In this document: positions 17,763 through 29,540 of the stretch, one piece after another
Position numbering within the stretch: the stretch's first letter is position 1
Layout: every line of letters starts with the position of its first letter
Assembly: GCA_951640195.1 (NCBI GenBank)
Contig: OX621172.1
Span: forward strand, 1,550,001 to 1,614,000
Source: Porpolomopsis calyptriformis
Lineage: Eukaryota; Basidiomycota; Agaricomycetes; Agaricales; Hygrophoraceae
Direction: 5' to 3'
Length of the DNA: 64,000 bases
Notes under the pieces: generated by a model
The model's database searches: none
Seen by the model: the letters and a program-made list of their open reading frames with translations, nothing else
What the model was told of the DNA's origin: nothing
Program-made: the position numbers and the translations under genes

Positions 17763-18502
17763 TAATAACAGATGTCGTAAAGATTGACTATGGATCGAAC
17801 ATCAGATCCGAGAAGAATCTAAACTCCGCGTTAACTGAATGGGAAGGCTATTAAAATGTGCCTGATTGGGTTACTTATTTCAATATATCTATATCAGGAT
17901 GCGATTAGAGACGAATTCCAGTATTATTTCCTATTTAAGAATAATGACCTTTTTTTTTTTAATATTTTTTTTGTAATTCTCTTTCCCTCTTTAAATACCG
18001 TCCATCCCTCCTTCTTCCTCACCACCCCCCTCGCCTTCTCCCATGATTGAACAAAGACCGACGGCCTGCGACCAGCTCAGTCCGTTCAACGTTGGCCAGC
18101 TCCACTTCCTCTTGTGAGCCACCCTCTCTCTTTCCCTTTTCCTTCTGCGTAAGCCGCTGTCAGCTGTCACCGGCGCTGTACTACCGTTGCAGACGGGCGC
18201 ATGTGTACTACAAGCTTTTTTTTTGGCTCTCCTGCCTTGCTTTCTTTTGTTCGACTCTTCATTTCATCAATACGTATCATCTCTTACTTACAGCCTCTCC
18301 CCCACCTTCGTTTGCAGGGCGGATCCAAAGTGCGACTCGGTCTCTTCATTCCTCCAGGACAATTCATCTCCCTCGGCTTCTCCGGCCGTAATGTCCGTCT
18401 TGCCATCTCACTCTCGCACTCGTCTCTGACCCATCCTTTTTTTTCGCTTTTTCGCCACCCTATAGCCCCTCTCTTTCTGACCCCGATTACGAATCCAGGC
18501 GT
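17763..18502. promoter_or_regulatory. Long CT-rich leader/promoter of the homeobox gene, with a uORF
   Basis: This is about 740 bp of pyrimidine-rich DNA with long T tracts near 17950 and 18220. An upstream ORF of 24 codons (18043-18117, MIEQRPTACDQLSPFNVG...) is followed by other out-of-frame AUGs, so translation of the homeobox protein may be modulated if transcription starts upstream of it. Confidence 0.4.
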
Positions 18503-20208
18503 ATGTCTGGCTCCGCAACCTCTGCCACCGACACGGATGCCAGTGTCCTCTCTCGCGGCGAGAAACGCCCCGCCTCTCCCCTAGCTGACTCTCCTCAGCT
18601 CAAGAAATCTCGCACGTCTCTCTCTGTCGATCAGGGTAACAATTGGGACGCCACATCTCATTCCCCTCAACAGCAGCCGCAGCTCAACTCCGATCAGTCC
18701 TCTGATTCAAAACTCCAGCTTCCCTCGATCTTGACCACGTTCAACGACCCTTTCCGTCCAGATAGACGTGCTTCGTTGCCTAATTTATCCGACAAATCCG
18801 CTACTCGCAGACAAGGTCCTTATCCACCGGCCGGTATTCGGGTCAATTACACCCCCACTAACCAGTCCTCTCTCTCCGCGTACCAATTCCCCCCCTCTGC
18901 CGATGATTCCTTATTAGAATCTGCCACCGACAAAAGCCCAACCCGCACTCACCCTCACTTGACCAGCTCCTTTGGAGAGCTATCGCCGTACTCGGCCGTC
19001 CCTCCTCTTACTAACGGCACCACCCCTTCCACCTCGACGTTCTCTCCCTCCCATATGACCTCTCCTCTCTCAGAATATAATACGCGTACTCATCCTATGT
19101 CCCATTTCAACGATAATACCAACTGGCACCTCTCGTCCCCGTCCGGAATTGTGCGGCCAAATTCCACTGGACAGCTTAATAGCTCAACTATCAAGTACGA
19201 AGACCATTTACGGCATTCTTCATTTAGTGCTCAGCCTCAGTTATACTCTGCTCGTATCTCTGGTCAACACGACCGTAAAGCCAATCTCGGCATAAAAAAC
19301 GAATGGTCCTTCCCGAGCCCTGAATATTTGCTCCCCCCGTATCCTTCCCCCTCTTCTATCACGCCCCCCTCTGTCTCCGTTTCGGATTCGCCAACCCGTC
19401 CTTCGCAGACCATACCAACTTCGACTCTTGTCGATCGACCACAGCGGAAGCGGGGGAAATTACCAAAAGAGACTACAGATTTTCTCAAAGCTTGGTTGCA
19501 CAAGCATTCTGATCATCCGTATCCGAGCGAGGAGGAGAAAAAACAATTGTGTCACGCCACCGGCCTCAGTATGAGTCAAGTCTCCAACTGGATGATAAAC
19601 GTCAGTGTATCATCCTCGTTTCATTCGATGATTAACCCCCCCTTCGTCCTTTGTAGGCCCGTCGCCGTATCCTTGCGCCAGCTCACAGAGCAGCTTCCGG
19701 TCCGACTACCACCACCCCGTTCCCTTCATCCAACCGTATGATCTCCACCGGTTTACTGGAACCGGCCGGTCGGCGAGCCTCGATGCCAGCCGACTCGCTC
19801 CAACTCTATCACCCGATGTCCCTTCAGTCCCTTCCTCCTAGCCACCACCACCACGCTGCGACTGAATATGTTGGCTCCTCCAGGCATATGTTAGGGTATC
19901 CCCCTGGACGAACGTCCCATCGATTGAGTGGGTCGGGCAATGGCGTCAATTATGCGCCGAGCAATCGCCTTTTATACCCTCATCCTCATTCAGCCGGACC
20001 AACGCCACCGAGCCATTACCTTCCGTCACCGGGTGCTACATTATCGGCCCCGGCTTCTACTCACATGTTCTCGCTGCCCCCACAAAATCCCTACCCTGGA
20101 TATATATCCAGTCCCCGGGTCAACACTCAGCCTGACCCATCACAGCCGACTTTTTACGCTAACGGACAAACCCAAGGGTCGTCAACATATCCGCCGACTC
20201 CACAATAG
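18503..20208 (+). CDS. TALE-class homeodomain transcription factor
   Basis: This is a nuclear DNA-binding protein. The homeodomain follows a basic stretch: PQRKRGKLPKETTDFLKAWL, then HKHSDHPYPSEEEKKQL and LSMSQVSNWMINARRRIL. The PYP insertion between helices 1 and 2 defines the TALE superclass, and WMINARRR is the recognition helix. One intron splits the recognition helix between WMIN and ARRR, at about 19601-19655. The flanks are long, Ser/Pro/Thr-rich and disordered; the C-terminal flank holds SHHHHA and many Pro. The last exon ends at 20208 (YPPTPQ). It resembles fungal Cup9/Tos8-like regulators rather than mating-type HD genes, because no paired HD2 gene is adjacent. Targets are unknown. 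Confidence 0.9.
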
Positions 20209-22487
20209 TCGAGGCAATTTATGAAGGAAAAGATTTAACCCAACAGGTTACCATGACTGTCTACGCACATGCCAGCGTCGGTCTCCACCCCCCCTCATTT
20301 TACTACATCTTCCACGGACAGTGCTCTGTTTTGCCACGCGTTCCCTCGATCTTCACGTCGAACACTTGACTTGCTGTTATCCTTGTCGTACAAGTCCGCC
20401 TTGGACCGTTTTCTCACCAGCATCCCCTTTTTTTTTGTCTATCGCCGCTCAATCTGTTGGTCCCCTGTGGTCGACCTCAAGATATTAAAAAAATCCCCTG
20501 ATTTTCCCGGGTTGGAAGCTTTGACTTGAATAATATACGAACACTTTCACTCATTACAACCGCTTATATTTTTTTCTTTTTTTGCTTCCTTCAGCATCGC
20601 GTCTCCCCCGTGGCTATACATGGACCTTTCGGCTGCGTTGCGATAAAGTTCGGACTTTGCTTTATTATTTTTTTGAAATTTTGGGGTCAGTTGCTGTTGT
20701 TTTTGTATGTACGCTTATAAGTATACCATAAAGCTATACCTCTCCTTCTCCAATGTTTTTTTACTATCCGCAATATAGCATAATTGTATCTCTCCGAAGG
20801 TGTTCTAGGCAAGGAAGCCCAGATGGGAAGAGCAAAGGGGTCAATAAAAGGGTAGATTGGATGGTTCTATGATGATGCCTCAAGGCCTCACGCGTGCTTG
20901 TATCCATAGAGTGGAGGAGTTTTTTTAATTAAATTAGCTTTGCGTTGCCGGTCAAGTGTGTGTGGGATCATGTGGACTTGCGATCCAGGCCTGTAGGTGG
21001 CGGTACCGATATGGTCAAGACGGTGCCAAGAGACAAGGCGGGGAGTGGGGGTGGGGCGGTGGATATCGTCCGAGTATGCCGTGGGGCCCGAGCGAGCAGC
21101 GGATGTTCGAAAAACAGAGAGAGAGAGGGAAAGAGCGCGGGGTGGCTGAGAATGGATAAATTACCTGGGCGGGGAAGAGGGAGGGAGTGCCGAGCGATAA
21201 ATTTTAGACTTTGGGAGTATCCGATAAGGCAGATATCCTTTTATGGATGAACGAGAACCTAATATAGGATCGTAGATCGTCACTCTCACGGTGGCTATAT
21301 ATACCTTTTTATGGAAGTGGATTTTGTGAGTAAAAAAAGAAAACAAGATTTGGGGTTAAAAGAACGGTTTTGGTTAAAAGAACGGTTTTGTCTGCAAAAG
21401 GAGAAACGACGTGGGTTTGATTGATAACGTCAATCGGATGCAAACGTTTGTTCGCATCATCAAAACTCTCCCTCCTCTGGGCAAATCATCACCTCGCTGG
21501 CTATACAGGCTGGAACAGCGACAACCCGTTCATCGCGATGGCTACTCCGCGAGAGAAAAAAAAAAAAAAGAAGTTTCAAACGAAGGAGAGGTTCTAAGAA
21601 TAAATAAAAAAAGGGCTGGCTGTTGCCAACACACGAGTTTGTCTCCCTGCGATTCGAGCGGTATATGGGCAAATTGTCAAATTCAATGGTATGGGACCAG
21701 CGCCCACGATTAGACACCGAAGCGAGGATCGTGCTCGAGCACCCTTATAACAATAATCGCCACAGGAACACGCATTCGAGTGTGAAGAATGATATCAAGA
21801 AGTAGCAGGTTTCAGCCAAGAAACGTACCTGTAAAATTATCTCATGAGAAGGAAAACAACGAAGGATGGATTCAGCCTCTTCTTTGTTTCATAACCGAGG
21901 GAACAACAACCCCCTCATATTCATATGCCAACCCACGAACCGGTCGGAAGCAAATCTTCTGGGATCTCCGTTGTGGCCGTTTTGGCAATAGACATACCAG
22001 TGAACGATCAGATGAGTAAGCTTTGGATGGTCGCAAAGAGTGCTATCATCAGGATCTACATTCTGCTGCTGCGGCGATGCAAAGGACAACTGGGTGATCA
22101 AAACGTGTAGATTAACAATACGGTTAAAAAAAAAAATCTCAATCAGAACACGGTTTGTCTCCCAGATGGCCCGGGAGAAGTCTAACCCACATGTATGCCA
22201 CGGTTCTTCCAATGATATCCCATACGTAGATCCACTCGCGATGGTATGTCGGCGGGGATATCAAGTGGCGGTGGCAGTGATCGAAGTGGTTGCGGGGATG
22301 ATGACGTTATTTAACGATGACGCGCTATTAACAGCAACAGCAACGGGTATCTTAGGGACAGCTCTTCAGGTCGCCGCAGTCAGCGAACACCGACTTGTCG
22401 TCTTTAATGAACACTAAAAAAAACTGAAACGAGCCCGTCTATCGAGACCATCCCCGACCTGTCATTCTCAAAACCAGGGCTGCCAAG
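20209..22487. other. 2.3 kb gene-poor interval
   Basis: No supported gene is present. The first part (to about 20750) is T-rich and probably holds the 3' UTR of the homeobox gene. Later parts contain purine-rich runs (near 21110-21140), an A tract near 21551-21565 and a perfect 18-bp tandem duplication at 21355-21390. Open frames here are short and without domains. A noncoding RNA is possible but nothing in the sequence shows it. Confidence 0.4.
21355..21390. repeat. Perfect tandem duplication of an 18-bp unit
   Basis: Two exact adjacent copies of GTTAAAAGAACGGTTTTG occupy 21355-21372 and 21373-21390 in noncoding DNA. It looks like replication slippage. Confidence 0.85.
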
Positions 22488-23944
22488 ATGCATCCATTCA
22501 TCCACCATCTTTTGCTCAAACATCCAAATGATATCGTCCTTCCCCCTCCCTCTTGGTCTTCATGGTGGTCTTGGTCACAAAATCAATCTGATAAGCACGA
22601 GCCCCCTTGGTTGTCCCTCGTAAATGAGTACATCGGCCTTCATTCCTCTCCAACCATCCCCCCCGAGCTCAAAGAGCTCATCCAGACCGTCAAATCTTCC
22701 CAGATCGACAGAACACCTCTCAACATCAATCTCTTTCCTTGCGACCATGCATCCCTTCGCGGAATGTCTCCCAAGAAAGCCCACGAAGTCATCCGAATGT
22801 CTTCTTACATCGCAAACCTCATTTCAACCCTCCCCCATCCCATCAAGCACATAGTCGATTTGGGTTCTGGTCAAGTCAGTCTCTCCTGCTCTTTCATTCC
22901 CCCTTCTTTATACCTTTCTCCACAGGCCCATCTCTCTCGTTTTCTCCAATCTCGTCTCTCCCTTCACGTGCTAGCCCTTGACTCAAATGATTTGCACTCT
23001 CGGGCCGCCCAACGTTGGTCAAATAAACGTTCCACCTCAACCAACGGTTCTATTACCTATAGATCCCTCCACATCACCTCTCAGAATCTCTATGCCACTA
23101 TAAATGACTGGATTGTTGAACTCGCTCCATTACCCAACCCCGATCACCCAATCCCAGTTCTTCTTGTAGCCTTGCACGCATGCGGCACCCTCACCCCGGA
23201 CATCCTCCGCTTCTTCCTAGCCCATTGTCACTCCCCTCAACCTTCAGCGTCTTGGTCACCCCGTGCGCTCCTTGCCGTGGGTTGTTGCTACAATCTCATG
23301 TCCCCTTCCGGTACGTACACTCCATCACCTCAAAGAAGCACTAATCCTGCCTAGATTTCCCTCTCTCCAGAAAGTTCTCTTCTACACCTCCCCTCCCCAT
23401 GTCGGCCCTCCATCTCGCTGCCCAAATCCCCGCCCATTGGCTTGCGACTCCTGCCTCCAAGGCTGCCGCCACGCTAGCTATCCGCAAAGTTGTCTGGCGC
23501 GCACTCCTCCAACGACCATTCTCCCCAGATCGGATCACCGCCTCTTCTGGAACTGGAATTGGCACCGGCTCGAAGCCGATAAACAGACGATTAGGCCGTC
23601 TCTCTGACGCAGCTTACACCGACTGGCCTACTTTTCTTCACGCCGCATCCACCCGTCTCGATAGTTCCGTGATCTCCGCACTCCCCACCCCCACACGCGC
23701 AGACGAGAGCCCCCTTGAAGTGTTACACGTGCTTCGGTGCCTCCTTGGGCCCTTCATCGAGAGTTTGATTATCAGGGACCGAGTATCGTGGGTGCGTGAG
23801 CAGCTTGCAGATCAAGACGCGTCAGAAGATCTCCGTGTTGAGCTCGTCAATTTATTCGATCAAGCTCAGGGAAGTGCTCGTAACGTGGGCATTGTGATTG
23901 TGCCCTCAGGGCGTAGCGTTTCAGCATATACGAGATGTGTTTGA
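22488..23944 (+). CDS. METTL25/RRNAD1-like methyltransferase domain protein
   Basis: This is a putative SAM-dependent methyltransferase. The family block MSPKKAHEVIRMSSYI precedes motif I, HIVDLGSGQ (SAM-binding glycine loop), which is split by an intron after GQ and continues AHLSRFLQ. Acidic loop LALDSNDLHSRAAQRW follows. Later come VALHACGTLTPDILRFF and AVGCCYNLMSPS, both hallmarks of the METTL25/RRNAD1 group. The third exon continues DFPLSRKF. The C-terminal region (PMSALHLAAQIPAHW; LRCLLGPFIESLI) is a conserved tail of the family. Substrates of fungal members are not established. It ends only 51 bp before UreG on the same strand. Confidence 0.8.
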
Positions 23945-23995
23945 GAAATTATTAGTTCCGCGAGAAAGGTTAGATAAGATAAGATAACCTTAACC
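23945..23995 (+). promoter_or_regulatory. Tandem GATA sites just upstream of ureG
   Basis: The 51-bp spacer contains GATAAGATAAGATAA at 23973-23987, three overlapping GATA elements ending 8 bp before the ureG ATG. Such sites bind AreA/Gln3-type nitrogen regulators in fungi; use here is inferred. Confidence 0.5.
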
Positions 23996-25082
23996 ATGCC
24001 CGTCCAGTTCTTCAACAGCCTGCCTTCGAATGACAGTGAGCAAACACATTCTCACTCTGGAGTAACCCACTCGCACGACCATGGGGATGAACATGGCCAC
24101 ACCCATGAACATCTTGAGCATGCTGGTGCGTATCCACAAGTACTCCAACCGAGACAATCGATCACCGATATGAAAGGTAAATATTCCGAGAGAGATATGC
24201 CGGACTACTCTTCACGCAATTTTGACGAGAGGGGGTTCACTATTGGGATAGGTGGGTGAGTGATCCCCCGAAGCCGTATGTGTTCTTCTTGCCTCTGAAC
24301 GTCGCTCAGTCCGGTAGGCTCCGGCAAGACCGCCCTGACACTCGCTTTGTGCCAGCATCTCAGGAAAGAATACAACATTGGTTCGTCATCTCTGTCGTTG
24401 GTGGTCATCCTGTCCTTTTGATCCACGACAGCTACCGTCACGAACGACATCTTCACACGCGAAGATCAGGAGTTCCTCATAAAAAATCGGGCCCTGCCCT
24501 CTGAACGCATTCTTGCTATAGAGACAGGGGGATGCCCGCACGCCGCCATCCGCGAGGACATTAGTGCCAATATGGGTGCCCTCGAGACCCTCCAAGCTAA
24601 ATACGGCTGCCAGATGCTGTTTGTCGAGAGTGGTGGAGACAATCTGGCAGCAAACTACTCCAGGGAGTTGGCAGACTATATCATTTACGTTATCGATGTA
24701 TCTGTGAGTCTCTCTTTTTTTTTAGATACCCGACCTAATTCTGACGTCTTGGAAAAGGGAGGAGACAAAATCCCAAGGAAAGGCGGACCAGGCATTTCGC
24801 AGTCGGATTTGTTGGTAATAAACAAAGTGAGTTCTATTTTGCCTGTAGTAACTGCAGAGGAGAACAACTGTCTATCCCTAGATTGACCTTGCCGTCTACG
24901 TGAATGCATCCCTCCACGTCATGGATCGTGATGCCAAAATAATGCGGGGAGATGGACCGACCGTCTTTTGTAGCGTGAAAGAAGGAAAGGGGGTTGGCGA
25001 TGTTATCCAGTTGATTCTGGGTGCTTGGAAGGCTGCTGGAAGCCCAGGGAAGTCTGCGCCGGTTGGTGATGAGGTGGAGTGA
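23996..25082 (+). CDS. ureG: Urease accessory GTPase UreG
   Basis: UreG is a SIMIBI-class GTPase that delivers nickel to apo-urease. The N terminus is a His-rich metal-binding stretch ([20 protein letters not shown]), then [13 protein letters not shown]. Splicing joins GIGG to [17 protein letters not shown], giving the P-loop. Next come [15 protein letters not shown], the nickel-binding CPH in [31 protein letters not shown] residues ([12 protein letters not shown]) and the base-recognition motif DLLVINKIDLA. The C terminus holds [18 protein letters not shown]. Five short introns are present. No urease structural or other accessory gene is nearby, so it is not clustered. It appears intact. Confidence 0.95.
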
Positions 25083-25186
25083 TCACGATGATAAGATAAG
25101 ATAAGGATAAATCCGCATAACGCTCTCTTGGAAATGTACCCAACGGTAGATCTGATCCTCTGACCCCCCCGTTCTTCTCAGCCATC
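25083..25186 (+). promoter_or_regulatory. Second tandem GATA array, upstream of the histidine phosphatase gene
   Basis: At 25090-25110 the sequence reads GATAAG three times, then GATAA. It lies 8 bp after the ureG stop and about 80 bp before the next start codon, so it could serve the downstream gene. Confidence 0.45.
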
Positions 25187-27106
25187 ATGGCACAACCCAG
25201 TGTCAACAGCCAGCTCTTGGGTGTCGTCCTCATCTTCCGTCACGGTGACCGTCTCGAGTTTTACCAGGACCCGACCACATACCAAGCCTCTGTCACCTCA
25301 ATCACACCGCTCGGGAGTGTAAGCTCAACATCTTTCTTCTACCACCCCTCTTTTGTTCATCTGAAGTCCAGCAACAAGAGTTTCAACTCGGCCAGCAGTT
25401 GCGCTCTTTATATATCAACGCCTCATCTCCGTCATATATTCAAGGCATTAGCACAGGATTATTCAACGAGAGCGAGGTTAACATCTTGGCCGATACCGGC
25501 CACGAAGACAATGTGATTTATGACTCGGCTCTATCGTTCACTCAAGGCATGTGGCCAGCCAACACCAACTATAACATCACGCTTGCGAACGGATCCCTCA
25601 TCTTGGGTCCGCTTGGTGGATATCAGGTCAGTATCACATTATTGTGAATCCCGGTCTTTTCTCAACATTTATTTCAAATCAATCCAGTATGTTCCGAGTG
25701 AGTTTCATAAATCGATCTCTTTTTACTCAAGCATAAGCAAATCCACTCCAGTCGCATCCGTTGAGCTTAACAACGATGTCTCCTTTGAAGGATGGATAGA
25801 CTGTGCCGTGCGTTCACCTATGGCAGTCGTTACCGATCCTGCTTACTTTCTCTCGTAGCCATTCAATGCGGCCACTAGTGCGTTTTACAATTCGCCTGCT
25901 TTTCTGCAAAAACAAAACGAATCCGCCGCCTTCCTGAGTCAGCTCCCACCGTATCTTGATGGGAGGTCCGTTACGTTGCAAAACATGGTTCGTTTCGCAT
26001 CCAAATTCACTCCTGCGCATTGATAAAGTTCTCGTATTGTAGTGGAATGTACATCGTTCAAACGATATTCGTGTTTCTTCACCTTCTTACAAAATAAATA
26101 GGTATATGATTACATGAACGTTCAATTCGTTCACAACGCAAACTTTTCCAAGACCCTACCACCCACTTTCCTGGAGCAAGCCAGGGATCTGGCAAATTGG
26201 CACGAATACGGTACCTTCACTTCGCCTCAATTAGCCGGAATCGGGAATAGTATGTACCGTTTTACAATCTCTTATTCCCCGTCCTTAACCTTGAATGAAA
26301 TCTCCGTACAGTTGCTGGTCGAACTATGCTACCTTCAATCATCAATGCTTTTTCTCGCATCAGCAACACTTCAGACCCACTAAAATTGGACTGCGAGGCT
26401 ATCTCGTACAAACCCTTCTTGTCCTTGTTCAACATGACTGGTGTTGCCCAGGCTAATCCCGAACTTGCTGCAATTGGTGAGACAGGATCTATATTCACTT
26501 GGCCGAAAAAATTCAAGTCAGTTCCGCGTCGTAGTCAACTATGCTTCTGTTCTTGCACTCGAAGTTCGTCAACCGTCGTCTGGCGGTGAACCCGTTCTCA
26601 GGTTCAACTTCCGGAATGGAACAGATGCCGATTTCCAGACGTACAACTTCCTGGACAAATCTGGGGACGTACCGCTCTCGGACTTTGTCAACTATCTAGC
26701 CGTGAGTCTTTGAGGCACATCTGTGGCTGACGTGGTCCTAAAGTACATGAACCAGCCTGCCGCTGTGAATACGACCTCGGATTGGTGCAATGTGTGTCAA
26801 AATACCCAAAATAGAGGTTGCGATGTGATTAGCTCTGCCGCCTCACAAGGGCGTGCTCAAGCGTTAGCACACCAGCACATTGACCCACTTGGTGCAGGGT
26901 TCCTCGGCGCAGGGTTTGCACTGGCCTTTTCATTGGCGTTACTGACACTCTTTCACTTTTGTGGGTTTTTGACTTTTAGGAAGAGGAACAAACATGGGCT
27001 CCCGTCTTCTGTAAGTTCTTTTACCAAGCAAACTAAATTCAATGCTAATTTCGTAGCCCGAAAAAACCTGAGGGACTTTCCAAACCAAATATCTTTCTTG
27101 GTGTAA
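25187..27106 (+). CDS. Histidine acid phosphatase family protein with C-terminal membrane anchor
   Basis: This is a branch-2 histidine phosphatase. The catalytic motif RHGDR occurs near residue 20 (VVLIFRHGDRLEFYQDP), so the phosphohistidine region is present. Later blocks are EFQLGQQLRSLYINASSP, ALSFTQGMWPAN, PFNAATSAFYNSPAFL and ANWHEYGTFTSPQL. The C-terminal HD acid/base motif of classical members is not obvious; in its place is AAIVNYASVLALEVRQP. A Cys-rich stretch (CNVCQNTQNRGC) precedes a single hydrophobic segment (GAGFLGAGFALAFSLAL) and basic RKRNKH, suggesting a type I anchor. No clear N-terminal signal peptide is seen in this start. About eight introns. The substrate is unknown. Confidence 0.82.
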
Positions 27107-27123
27107 TACCATGAACATGTGGT

Positions 27124-28421
27124 CTAATAATGGTAATCACTATAGTAATCGAAATCATCCTCGGCAATGAAATCGATGAAGGCCTCCTCATCTGAGGTTG
27201 AGAAAATTTCATCTAATGGATTGGATTAACACTGTACGGAACAAGTACAGGAAACAGTACTTACCACTGTCTTCTTCCGAGAATGAGTCTTCTTCGTCTG
27301 GATAATCATTCTTGTAATATTCTTCCGCTGAATCCAAGTCAACACTTGTGGTCAGGGGGGTGAGATAAAAATCACCAACCGTTAGAATCTTCGTCGGCAT
27401 GATCTTCTTCCTCCGAGTCCGACTCGGAATCGCATGGGTCCGTGATCAGAGGAGGGAGACCGATCCTAAGGTCGGTCGTCAGCAAGGAGAGGGGAGTGAC
27501 AAGTGATCAGGGAGCATACAGTGTGCCGACGTTTGCGGCCTCAGTCCGATCGGTTAGCATTGTAGGTCGATGATAAAACACGTCCCATACATAATCCCCT
27601 TTGTTCGGTGGGGAGATTGGGGCTCTCGTGCTGCTCTGGCGGACGGAGATATTCGGTGAGGGAGAGGGCAGATCTATGTCATGGACTGGTTCGGCAATAT
27701 AACATGAAGATATGATAGGAAAGAGATATCCTCAGCGTACTTTGTAGGTAGTCATTGAGCATCGGGAGGAATTTTTCCATCTCCGAATCGAACGCGGATT
27801 CTGAGACGCCTGTCGGGGAGAGAATAGCGTCGTACATTTTAAAGTCTGGTGTTCCAATGTGCGACGGCACATCTTTGGGAGATTGTACTTTGGATCTTGG
27901 CAGTAGTGAATAGGTGAGCTTAAAAAGGGACAGAAGAGAGATGCGTACTGCTGTGTAATCTTGGTTTCTGGCTTCGCCAGGGGGTCTCCTTCGATGATCG
28001 TGTACCGGCGAGGGTGATCTCTTGTGTGGCGAGGAACGGTGGGTGACGGCGGGGCTGGTGTTGAGGTTTCTGCCGTTGAGGTTTCACGAGCCAGCCGAGA
28101 TATTTGATCCTGGTGGCATTGGTTTGAATAGAGATGATTCAGGAGGGATAGATGGACCTGTAGATCCTTTCTCCGCTTCTCGTCATCCCATGCATCCTGC
28201 TCTATAGTTTTGGCGAATTGGAACACCCCTATGCTACCCCGCGACTTCTTTCTTCGAGTGGGAGGCTCGAAGACTGAGGATTATAGTGATCAAAACAGTG
28301 AATCAAACCTTGCATTTGAGATAGGCATACCCAGGGCATCGAGTGGCTCATCTGTTCGCTTTCTTTTTATTCGAAGGAGGGTGTACGACGAAGACAACGA
28401 GTTTTGTTCGTGGATGTCCAT
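27124..28421 (-). CDS. IWR1: RNA polymerase II nuclear import factor Iwr1-like
   Basis: Iwr1 binds assembled RNA polymerase II and directs its nuclear import (human SLC7A6OS). The spliced N terminus reads MDIHEQNSLSSSYTLLRIK followed by RKRTDEPLDAL, a hallmark of the family, then RRKKSRG and VFQFAKTIEQDAWDDEK. The C-terminal Iwr1 domain is strongly acidic and contains EEYYKNDYPDEEDSFSEED and FIAEDDFDYYSDYHY. Spacing between the basic start and acidic end fits the family. Several introns. It converges on the histidine phosphatase gene with only 17 bp between stop codons, so 3' UTRs probably overlap, and it diverges from the CDF-like gene. Confidence 0.88.
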
Positions 28422-28504
28422 GACAAAACGGCGTGAGCGCAATTGTGGCGTCAACCAATTGTACGAGTGTCTGCACGTGACTTACGTGCTTTTGCCGTGT
28501 TAAT
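28422..28504. promoter_or_regulatory. Short bidirectional promoter, Iwr1 / CDF-like gene
   Basis: This 83-bp spacer has a CCAAT box at 28455-28459 and CACGTG at 28474-28479 (GCACGTGAC). Confidence 0.5.
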
Positions 28505-29321
28505 ATGCCCTCGCATCGCCGTCTTCAGCAATTCGCGATCGCAATCAGCATCGCTAGCGTTGTTTACAACGGAATAGAGGGCGGGCTGTCGATTGGGTTT
28601 GGTGTAGAATCGGGATCGAGAGCGCTTATCTTCTTCGGCATTCAATCTGGGATTGAAGTTATCTCTGCTGGCCTTGTTCTTCACAGGTTCAGAAAGATAG
28701 CAAAACCAGGTGATGAGAGCAGTCTCGTTTTGAATGCGGAAGCTCTCAGGTTCGTTTGCTGTTCATTTTTTTGTGCGCCATTTGCTAATATACGTTTTAC
28801 CAAGATTCGAAAAGCTTTCGACACTTGGCATCGGCCTTCTGCTATTGGCTCTGGCGGTTGCGACTGAATCAAATGCTCTGGCAACTTTGGTCCTCCGAGA
28901 AGTGCCCAATTCCTCTACCCCGTCCCTTATCATTGCTGCATCGGCTCTTGTCCTGATGATTCTCATATGGCTGCCCAAACGTTTTCTCGCCAAAGCACTT
29001 AATAGCAGTGCAATGCAAAGCGAAGCGACATGTTCTCTTAGTTGCATCCAAATCACTCTCGTCCTCTTCTTTGGGAGCTTACTCTTCAAGGTTTGGAAGG
29101 GTGGCTGGTGGGTCAACGGAACAACTTGCATTGTGTTGGGTCTTTTGTTTGCTTGGGAAGGCTGGAAAATGGTAAGATGGGCAAGAAGTGATAAATTCAC
29201 CGGTGGTTGCTGCGAAGTTTGTCATGGCCATCCTGCACCTATCCAGGATGAACGACCAAAGCCGGGAGATGTGTGTGGTAAGGAAAGCTGTCAGAATTCG
29301 GATGAATGTAAACAAGGTTAG
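28505..29321 (+). CDS. Cation-efflux-like multi-pass membrane protein with Cys-rich tail
   Basis: This is a multi-pass membrane protein with the topology of small cation-diffusion-facilitator relatives (TMEM163-like). Helices include LQQFAIAISIASVVYNGIEG, FFGIQSGIEVISAGLVL, LSTLGIGLLLLALAVATES, SLIIAASALVLMILIW and TCIVLGLLFAWEGWKM. The segment HRFRKIAKPGDES between helices resembles loops of that family, but typical CDF HxxxD metal sites are not obvious. The soluble tail GGCCEVCHGHP and DVCGKESCQNSDECKQG holds seven cysteines and one His, a plausible metal-binding site. One intron interrupts after NAEALR. Transport activity is inferred from topology only. Confidence 0.7.
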
Positions 29322-29540
29322 GCCTCGCTTTACTGCAGCTACAATATTCAGCTGAGTTCGAAGTCCAGTACCTCAACCGTGATTTTTCCAGACCTGTCTG
29401 CAAGATGGTTTCACTCTGTTGAGGTCACTAAATATGCGGTGTTGACATTGATAGAATTTATCATCAAATGAATGGTGGATTGACACAAAAGTACGTTATG
29501 TTATATACTGTCTGCTGAAGCGAAAGCTCATAAGTGACAT
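29322..29540. other. Short noncoding spacer
   Basis: Nothing recognisable; the 3' flanks of two genes that appear to converge. Confidence 0.3.

Noticed and set aside
21600..22220. Possible tRNA or small RNA in the gene-poor interval
   Set aside because: I saw no cloverleaf, A/B box pair or conserved RNA sequence by eye; a covariance-model scan would decide.
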